A stretch of DNA of 64,000 nt, taken from Bretschneidera sinensis (Eukaryota; Streptophyta; Magnoliopsida; Brassicales; Akaniaceae). The DNA lies in assembly GCA_023935145.1 (NCBI GenBank), contig CM043699.1, forward strand, positions 72,325,638-72,389,637, in the 5' to 3' direction. The notes beneath the pieces are model-generated. The model was not told the origin of the DNA. It saw nothing but the letters and a program-made list of their open reading frames with translations, and searched no databases. Below, piece after piece: positions 57,138-64,000 of the stretch (its first letter is position 1; each line of letters opens with the position of its first letter). Position numbers and translations under genes: made by a program.

Positions 57138-58434
57138 TGATGAGAGTCATAAAATGCATCATACATGTACTTATTTGTTAGCATTTTAGGGTTGATCAAG
57201 GTTTGAATTACACTTTTATACCTTAATAACTCTAAAGTGATATTCTTGGATCATTGACTTATTTTAGTGCATTTTCAGGTACTTTGAGTTTAAAAAAATG
57301 AAAAATTTATCATTGTTTAAAGCTCAAAGACTCCAGGCTTATCAGAGTGAAGGAGTGCTTCCGAAAGGACAAGATGAAGGGTTTATGGGCAAGGAAGCCT
57401 TTAGTGAAAGCCTAGGTGCCCAAAAAAGAGAGCTTAGGCGCTCAGACAAAGCTTAGGCGCCCAGAAGCTGCTTCACCAAAGATCAGGCCAAGCCACGGCC
57501 TGGACTAGCCAGGGCCACGAAGCCTAGAGCCTTCACTTAACCAAGACCAGCTAAAGCCTAGGTGCCCAAAAGAGAGAGCCGCGGCGCGCACACGATCCCC
57601 TTTTCCGAGTTATGACCTAATTAGGACTTTAATGATTGTTTAAACCCTAAAACACTCTTTGACCCTTTGTATTATAAATAGATCACTTAGGGTTTGATAA
57701 TGAACATTCATTGGAGGTCAGAGGCCAGGGAAAACTCCATCAAGCATGAACCCCATGGCCAACTAATCTCCAAGCAAGGCAAAGAGATGAATCCCTAGGT
57801 GTAGTTGTTCTTATTTTCCATTATTGATTTAGTTGTAGTTTGGATTTATTATCAAAACATTGTATGAGTTACTCTTTAATTTAATTAGAAGATTTTTCTC
57901 TTAATCTGGTGATTGCATCTTTCTTCTCCATATAAGTCTAGTCATGCTTTTCTTATGTGACGTTGTTTGGATATGATTGAGTCTGGTAGATTTATCTTTT
58001 TGGTTTATTCATTACTGCAATATTTTCATTAAAGATATATTATCGTTTCTTGATAAATCTATAGGATAGGTCATGTGTGCTTAACTCGAAAGTAAAGAGT
58101 AATTCATATCAATCACATTAGGGTTTATATATGTGCTTAATTGAATATTTGCTGATTGCTTGTTTGGGATGTGAAATTTGCAATCGAGATAAAAACAACT
58201 GAATTGAGATTGGAATAAGGCAACGAACCTAGGGAGAATTCTCGGACCCTTGTTATTTATCCATTATATTTACATTACTTCACATTACTTCAACATCAAA
58301 ACTCAAAATCTCTTGTTTAACTTTTATCGTTAGTTTTAAGGTTTGCACTTTCTCTTGTAGATCGCTTGTCTTCCTTTGGAATCGACACCCCAAAGCTATG
58401 CTACAACTACCGCGTTATACTTTGGGCGTAATTA
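57138..58434 (+). repeat. B1 3' LTR (1297 bp)
   Basis: TGATGAGAGTC to GGGCGTAATTA (final CA mutated to TA). U3 has the GCGCCCAGAAG words and GAGAGAGCCGCGGCGCGCAC near 57570-57590; TATTATAAATAG near 57669. Confidence 0.87.
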
Positions 58435-58439
58435 GGCCT

Positions 58440-60361
58440 CGACCTTCCTCTTGGCCTCCAGGAAGCCCTCGAGGAACTACTTTTCCCCCTCTAGATCAAC
58501 GGCCACCTTGAAGGCTTCCGAGCCCGGGAAAGTAGCCAGGGCCTCCTTGATGGCTGCCAGAGTGTGAGCGTTGCCTTCTTCCCTCAAGCGCTGCATAGTC
58601 CACTTAGTCTCGACCTAGACGCAAAAGGCAGTGTCCCTCTCCCGGACAGCCTCGACCTTGGCTCTGTTAGCCGCATCTTCCGAGGCTTGTAGTTACTGGA
58701 CAGCTACGATCTTCTCCTCCAGCTGGCTCTGGGTACGGCCTAGCAGCTCAACCATCTCCATGCAACGACGAGAGGTAACACCGAGGAGAATGCCCATCTG
58801 TAGCCAGGAAAAAGAGTGTTAGTACGAATAAACCAAGGTAAAATCCAAACAAAAGTAAAGAATCAGGGAGAAGGGAATACCTGAGAGGCGATGGTGTTTA
58901 CGGCTGAGCAGAAGGCCTCGGTCGACCTCCGAGACAGCTTCTAGAGATCCCAGGGAGGGATCCCCATGATCAGGTGCTTCCCCACTACTCGTGGGTGCGC
59001 GAACATGGAGTTGTTGACCCTCAGGGCCCAGTTAGGCCTGAAGACCGCCACCCCCGAAGCGGCACTCACCGAGAGGCCAGGAGCAGCCGAGGACCCCAGG
59101 GCAATCGAGGCCACCAAGGGAGTACATGTGACTAGAACGGGCTCCGACTATAGAGGGCCTCGGGGAGGGCTCTCCAGATCTATAGGGGTAAAGGCACGAG
59201 CCATTTTCCTTGCCCTCTAGCCCGAGGCCCACTGCCTCTTGGCTGAGGCAGCTTTCCTTCTCTCCAAGGAGAGTTTCCTCGCCTACTCCCAAGCACGTGC
59301 TATGGCATCCATCTTTGCTCAGCACAAAAGAAAGAAAAATGCATAATTAAAACTATAAGGCAACTAGCAAAGCAGAGACAAAACTACAAGTATTAAAAGC
59401 ACGGATCTTTACCACTCTCAAGTGAAGACTCGGTGTATGGAGGGCACAGGCCGCGCCTCACTAGCTCCTCATTACTGTAGAGGACTTCGACATCTAGCGG
59501 CGAGGCCACCATGGCATCCACGATCTCTTACTCATGCTGATGAAGACCCGTTTCCTTACATTTCCCGGTCTGATCCATACTCTAAGAGCGAGGAAGGCTG
59601 AAGTCTTCAGCAGATCGGATAAAGAAAAAGTTTTTCTTCCATCTCTTGATTGACGATGAAGTTCTCTTCAGTAGCCTCCTCTTGGCCTGGGTGCTGAAAA
59701 CTACCCATCCGGTCTGGCTGTGCCTATTAATCAAGAAGTGGGCTTTGAAAATATCCATATTCAGTGACCCACCCATTTTCAAGCAGACATAGATAAAGGC
59801 TATAATCAGTCGTACCGAGTTCAGTACTAGCTGACACAATGTGATATCAAAGTACCGTAAAACAACACAAAAGAAAGGGTGAAGGTGGAACCGAAGCTTG
59901 GCCCTCATGTGGTGTTCATACACGTATAGTTTGTAGGGCGTATGGCTTAAAAGGGGGTCGTAAGCCCTCTCCCTTGCCCCGGCCAGCCGAAGGACATACT
60001 AGTGTAGAATGCGGTATGTCTTCCGGATCACCTCTAGGTCCTCCTCCCTCAACTGGCTAGGGACCTCATTTGCTGCGTAATTCCACTCCTTTCTCTTATC
60101 TACAGCTGAAGTCCCCCTAATATCAGACAAGACCTCATCCCCATAAGAGGAGTCCTCTTCATACTCCTCCACTATAGGGATGTATGGCACTATTGCCAAA
60201 GGGCCTTCCCTCACCATGGCCCTTTCTGCGGTCGCACTCCTTGAAGAGGAAGTGGATGACCCCGTCTCCTCGGCACTACTACTACCACTATCAGTTTCAT
60301 TAATACTACTCCTATTGCTACCGCTACTGGGCTGGTCCTGATACTTATTAAACGAAGACAT
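58440..60361 (-). pseudogene. Element E antisense gene: 'putative gypsy-type transposon' domain, introns
   Basis: Minus strand, opposite to E gag-pol. ATG at 60361 starts a Ser-rich acidic segment. Then LREEDLEVIRKTY and, after a TAG at 59999-60001, a block near 59890-59590 (LRFHLHPFFCVVLRYF ... LVLNSVRLIIAFIY ... SSIKRWKKNFFFI). I recognise this as the plant domain often labelled putative gypsy-type transposon (Transposase_28); its role is unknown. A helical C-terminal region near 58790-58440 (ELLGRTQSQLEEKIVA) continues at 39373-39186. Two GT-AG introns fit: 59313-59412 and 58798-58880. About nine in-frame stops, mostly TAG. Antisense extra ORFs are known in Tat elements. Confidence 0.7.
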
Positions 60362-61195
60362 ATTTAAAGAGAAATGATGGATGAACTCACCAACTGTTCG
60401 AGGGATTCGGACTAATCAAAGTTCTCCAGGAAAAACCTCCTGGCTCGTGGCTCTCCAAACAGCAAGGCCCCCGCACCACCAACTGAGCTCGAACCACCAG
60501 TAACTACCGAGCAAGAAGATATCCAAAAACTTCAGGATGAGGATCCTCACAAAACCAAAATGAAGACTCCCAACGGTGGGGTAAGAGGCTCCTAGCAAAA
60601 TGGTATGAGGACGAATGCTCTCAGAAAATAAAGAGTGAGGACGAGGGCTCTCAAAGATATCTCACTCTTTATAAATGCTTACTATGCTTTGAAGTGGAGA
60701 AGGAAGCAAATAGAAGCCTCCTTATATAGGGAAAAAAGGCACAACGGGTGAGGAAAATTAAATGAAAAGACAGTTGGGGAGGTGACACCTCAAGAGCTCG
60801 AGGCAACTTTCACTCTCCCCAAAGAGTCCGTCGCCACGCACTAGGCGGCCCATGATTACAACCTAGGGGTCGCTTCATTCCCCTAGGTGCCGTCCCTCTC
60901 CTCTAGGTACTAGCTCAGCCACCAAAAGCACCATTTAGTTCCCCTAGGAATCCAATCATTAAAAGTGTCGTCATCCTCGAAAAAATGACTGCAAGTATTT
61001 AATGAGGATTGACACTGGCCATGTGTGAATAAAATCCAAAAGCCTAATGGAGTTAGGCCCTAGGGGAGCCCAAAACCCACAAGGCCAAAAACTCGGATCA
61101 TCTAGCAGCCCAAAGAAGCTCAAAACTTTTCTCATGGGCTCAAAAAATAAAAAGCCCAAAAGTCTCTCTAGAAATCAAAAACCTCTCCAAAGGCT
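60362..61195. other. Element E region upstream of the antisense gene
   Basis: Would hold the promoter and leader of the antisense gene (reading minus). No clear TATA or ORF. Mixed-GC sequence; matches nothing else in the window. Confidence 0.45.
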
Positions 61196-62245
61196 CAAGT
61201 ATATGGATTGCTCCACATATGCTCTGGCTCATATCTCTAAGGCCGAGCAGATGGATTGCTCCACACATGCTCGGCCCACTAGCTCCAAGGTCTGAGCAGA
61301 TAGATTGCTCCACATATGCTTGGGCTCATATCTCTAAGGCCGAGCAGATGGATTGTTCCACACATATTCGGCCCACTAGCTCCAAGGTCAGAGCAGATGG
61401 ATTGCTCCACACATACTCGGGCTCATGTCTCTAAGGTTGAGCAAATGGATTACTCCACACATGCTTAGCCCACTAGCTCCAAGTTCGAGCAGATGGATTG
61501 CTCCACATATGCTCGGACTCATGTTCTCTAAGGCCAAGCAGATGGATTGCTCCACACATGCTAGGCCTACTAGCTCCAAGTCCAAGCAGATGGATTGTTC
61601 CACACATACTAGGCCTACTAGCTCCAAGGTTCGAGCAGATGGATTACTCCACACATGCTCAGCCCACTAGCCCCAAGGTCCGAGCAGATGGATTACTCCA
61701 CACAAGCTCGGCCCACTAGCTCCAAGGTCCGAGCAGATAGATTGCTCCACACATGCTCGGACTCATGTCTCCAAGACCGAGCAGATGGATTGCTCCACAC
61801 ATTCTCGGCCTACCAGCTCCAAGGTCAGAGCAGAAAGATTGCTCCATAGATGCTCGGACTCATATCTCCAAGGCCGAGCAGATGCATTACTCCACACATG
61901 GTCGACCCACTAGCTCCAACGTTCGAACAGATGGATTTCTCCACACATGCTCGGGCTCATGTCTCTAAGGCCGAGCAGATTGATTGCTCCACACATGCTC
62001 GGCCCACTAGCTCCAAGGTCCAAACAGATGGATTGCTCCACACATGCTCGGACTCATGTCTCCAAAGCCGAGCAGATCGATTGCTCCACACATGCTCAGT
62101 CCACTAGCTCATAAGTCCGAGCAGATGGATTGCTCCGCACGTGCTCGGACTCATGTCTCTAAGGCCAAGCAGATGGATTGCTTCACACGTGCTCAGACCC
62201 ATATCTCTGAGGCCAAGTAGATGGTTTGTTCTGCACATACTTGGC
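61196..62245 (+). repeat. 48/49-bp alternating minisatellite in E 3' UTR
   Basis: About 22 units, each beginning near GAGCAGATGGATTGCTCCAC. They alternate in the second half: a CGGCCCACTAGCTCCAAGG type (about 49 bp) and a CGGACTCATGTCTCTAAGG type (about 48 bp), so the higher-order unit is about 97-98 bp. Overlapping ORFs on both strands here are repeat translations. Located between the antisense gene and the polypurine tract. Confidence 0.88.
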
Positions 62246-62329
62246 TCAGGACTGACAAAACTCGGCCCATTGCCCATTCTTACCAATTATCGAGCCCTGC
62301 AAAGCTTCCTTAAGCACATAAATATGCTC

Positions 62330-62347
62330 AAGGAAGTGGGGGGCCTC
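62330..62347 (+). promoter_or_regulatory. Polypurine tract of element E
   Basis: AAGGAAGTGGGGGGCCTC directly before the 3' LTR. Confidence 0.75.
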
Positions 62348-62849
62348 TGATACTACTAAAAAACACACATCCAATAAAAAAATGACACATAGACCACCCC
62401 AAGGGTAGGCAGCAGGTCGACACGCAGAGGACCTAGACTCAGACAACTGGACTCCAGGTCATCACCGCCCTCCGGGTCACACCACCCTTAGCACAAGAGC
62501 TGCCTCATGCGTGGATAGCCCCTAACTGAGACAGTAGGGCCACCCAGCTAGGCCTCGTGGACATCATTTCCCACCTAGTTGGACCTTTATGTCATCAGTA
62601 CCCTAGATGAAAGGCCGCCTCAAAACCCTATAAAAAGACTTATGTGCGCATTCCAAAAGAGATCAGACTTTTCTGGATCTAAAAAGAGAATGTCTGTTAC
62701 CCTCTTACGTTTTATCGTACACTAACAAAGGCTTCAGAGTATCCTCGGAGGCACTCCCTCCGGTGACCCGCTAACTCACCTCTTCTCTTCTGTGCAGGCT
62801 TCTTCGAGGCCGAACCTCTAACTCAGCAACCATATTTTTGGCATCAACA
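62348..62849 (+). repeat. Element E 3' LTR (502 bp)
   Basis: TGATACTACTAAAAAACAC to GGCATCAACA, followed by the TSD CCTTG (62850-62854). TATA-like CCCTATAAAAAGAC near 62620. Confidence 0.9.
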
Positions 62850-62972
62850 CCTTGTATACATCGTATGTTTAATATTTAATATAATTTTATTATATTTGTA
62901 AATCTTACATGTAGAGCAAAAAATTTACACACATAAAAGACTTTGCGTATTGACTATAATGGTGGAAGGCTA
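62850..62972. other. Flank to the right of E
   Basis: AT-rich; continues the pre-E target from 25192. No feature seen. Confidence 0.5.
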
Positions 62973-64000
62973 TGTTGTGACGATTATCTACCTAAATAAA
63001 TAAGCAAATAATCATACAGTTTTACTTGTAAGTGCATAAGGTCAGTAGTAGCATAGTGTGCAAGTGCGAGATCATCTCCATAGGGATTGGTGAATTTCGA
63101 TTTAGAATTAGTTTCACAAAGTAAAAATAGATAAGAATAAATATTGAGTTTGGACAATAATAATAAAGATGTAGGGACTTAGTATCTACCACTAATCATG
63201 CTACCCCAACAAAATAATATGTCAATGCTCTACTCATGCTATGAATACCTACTGGTTGTCAACCTAAGGGCTTGGTCCACTCCTTAGGCTATGGATTTCC
63301 CTAAGCAACGAGTTAGGCATGGTGTATACTCTAACTCTTTTCTCTCTTAAGTGATTCAGCATGGTGTATACTGAGTTGTTCCTTAAAAGAGCATAAGGTC
63401 TGTGGAAATCGAAAACCACACGGGGCCTAGGGTTTGGCCCACTCCCAGTTTCCCATGTTGATTAACCCAAGAATCCAGTGTGGATGTCTTTTGTTACTAT
63501 TGTTGAACCCAGGACTCGGTCATCCAATTGATTCAATTAACTTATCCATACCACATGCATAAGTTGATCAGACACACACATATGAGGAATGTAAATAAAA
63601 ACAGGTATTAATCAAATTAAGAATCACAACGTAAGTATTGCAAAGGTGCCAATATTGAATTATTGGTTAAACATAATTAGGGCTTTAACTAAGCCCTTAC
63701 TAAAAGTTTAAGTACACATAATAAAAATAAAGGAAAGAAGAAACCAGAGAGAAGAGTCGTCAATTCTCCTCCACAGTTTCCTTCTCCGATCTTCCTGAAC
63801 AAAAACTAAACTAAAAGGAATATAAGCTCCTCAAAAGGGAGATACTGTTTCTGTGTTTTACAAGTCTATTTATAGAGTTCTAAAGGTGCCTTGAAACTCT
63901 AATTTCCAAAATAGGTCCAAAAGAAATCTTTCCAAAACTGGCTCTGCCGCCTCTATGTGCGTGTGCGCTCGATCGCATGCTTCTGTGCTTGAGCGCATGG
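62973..64000 (-). repeat. LTR I: antisense Athila-like LTR, running off the window
   Basis: On the minus strand: a GC-rich CGATCGAGCGCAC block near 63965-63975, TATA (CTATAAATAG) at 63866-63875, a leader, then a U5-like end with CCCTATGGAGATGATCTCGC near 63075-63094 and a possible end CACAACA at 62973. No primer-binding site follows on the low side, so it is a 3' LTR or solo LTR. No coding sequence. Confidence 0.55.

Larger units (their letters stand above)
39374..58434 (+). mobile_element. Element B1: gag-only Athila derivative, holding B2
   Basis: TSD GACCT (39369-39373) and GGCCT (58435-58439), one mismatch. 5' LTR 39374-39944 plus 52858-53606; 3' LTR 57138-58434. Interior: PBS, gag remnant, non-coding 3' region, purine tract. 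No pol sequence at all. About 6.1 kb once B2 and its duplicated TSD copy are removed. Inserted in the antisense ORF of E. Confidence 0.88.
25193..62849 (+). mobile_element. Element E: Tat-lineage Ty3/gypsy element carrying four nested elements
   Basis: LTRs of about 500 bp: 25193-25229 plus 35414-35876 on the left, 62348-62849 on the right. TSD CCTTG at 25188-25192 and 62850-62854. Without D and the B1 nest it is about 8.4 kb. The interior has gag start, pol with dual RNase H, an antisense ORF, a 48/49-bp minisatellite and a polypurine tract. An internal deletion removes the gag end through the RT catalytic core, so E is non-autonomous. Confidence 0.9.

Noticed and set aside
58631..59220. Plus-strand ORFs of 63 and 84 codons
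   Set aside because: Opposite-strand shadows of the antisense gene, which has the recognisable domain and introns.
61047..62286. Chain of overlapping ORFs on both strands with Cys/His-like repeats
   Set aside because: Translations of the 48/49-bp minisatellite; frame shifts between ORFs follow the unit lengths.
63000..64000. Host gene promoter with TATA box
   Set aside because: TATA, leader and U5-like end, together with words shared with the D LTR, fit an antisense LTR better.

Overview
This window is repeat-rich plant nuclear DNA, most likely from a dicot. The mobile-element families present (Ty3/gypsy Athila and Tat types, a Ty3/gypsy chromovirus, a Ty1/copia element and a TRIM) are plant lineages, and they are nested, TSD-flanked and decayed. 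I found no host gene, rRNA, tRNA gene or CRISPR that I can support. The species cannot be named from the sequence alone.

Layout, left to right. (1) 1-5734: Athila-like element A (+), with gag, a truncated reverse transcriptase and a 3' LTR; its 3' region carries insertion J (3117-4359), made of two head-to-head copies of the LTR 5' end. (2) 5735-6440: truncated antisense LTR (B') of the B family. (3) 6441 to about 21170: decayed Tat/Ogre-like element FG (+), with pol, a 27-bp minisatellite in the 3' UTR and a long 3' LTR; chromovirus C (10353-15508, -) and a 440-bp TRIM (16690-17129, -) sit inside it. (4) 21196-24764: wrecked Ty1/copia element H (-), its gag broken by an LTR-like insertion. 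(5) 25193-62849: Tat element E (+). Athila-like D (25230-35408, -) lies in its 5' LTR. Its antisense ORF is split by a three-deep nest of Athila-derived elements: B1 (39374-58434, +), B2 in the LTR of B1 (39945-52852, +) and B3 in the gag of B2 (43223-49520, -). (6) 62850-64000: flank and an antisense LTR (I) running off the window.

Insertion order can be read from exact or near-exact 5-bp target-site duplications: J GTTTA, C GGCTT/AGCTT, TRIM AAAAG, E CCTTG, D AGACG, B1 GACCT/GGCCT, B2 GATCA, B3 TCCAG. B3 is youngest: its two 1348-bp LTRs differ at about 14 positions by eye, and its 570-codon gag is open.

The most unusual items are: J, whose two ends are both U3 ends; the B family, which keeps only gag fused in frame to a post-protease linker, with pol removed at the same place in three separately inserted copies (a gag-only, TR-GAG-like parasite) and D as its closest pol-bearing relative here; the mosaic LTRs of A, D, J, B1, B2 and B3, which mix a small set of U3, core-promoter and U5 blocks; and the antisense, apparently spliced ORF of E with a 'putative gypsy-type transposon' domain. 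Coordinates of LTR ends and TSDs were counted by hand from the sequence; family names come from protein-motif recognition without database searches.
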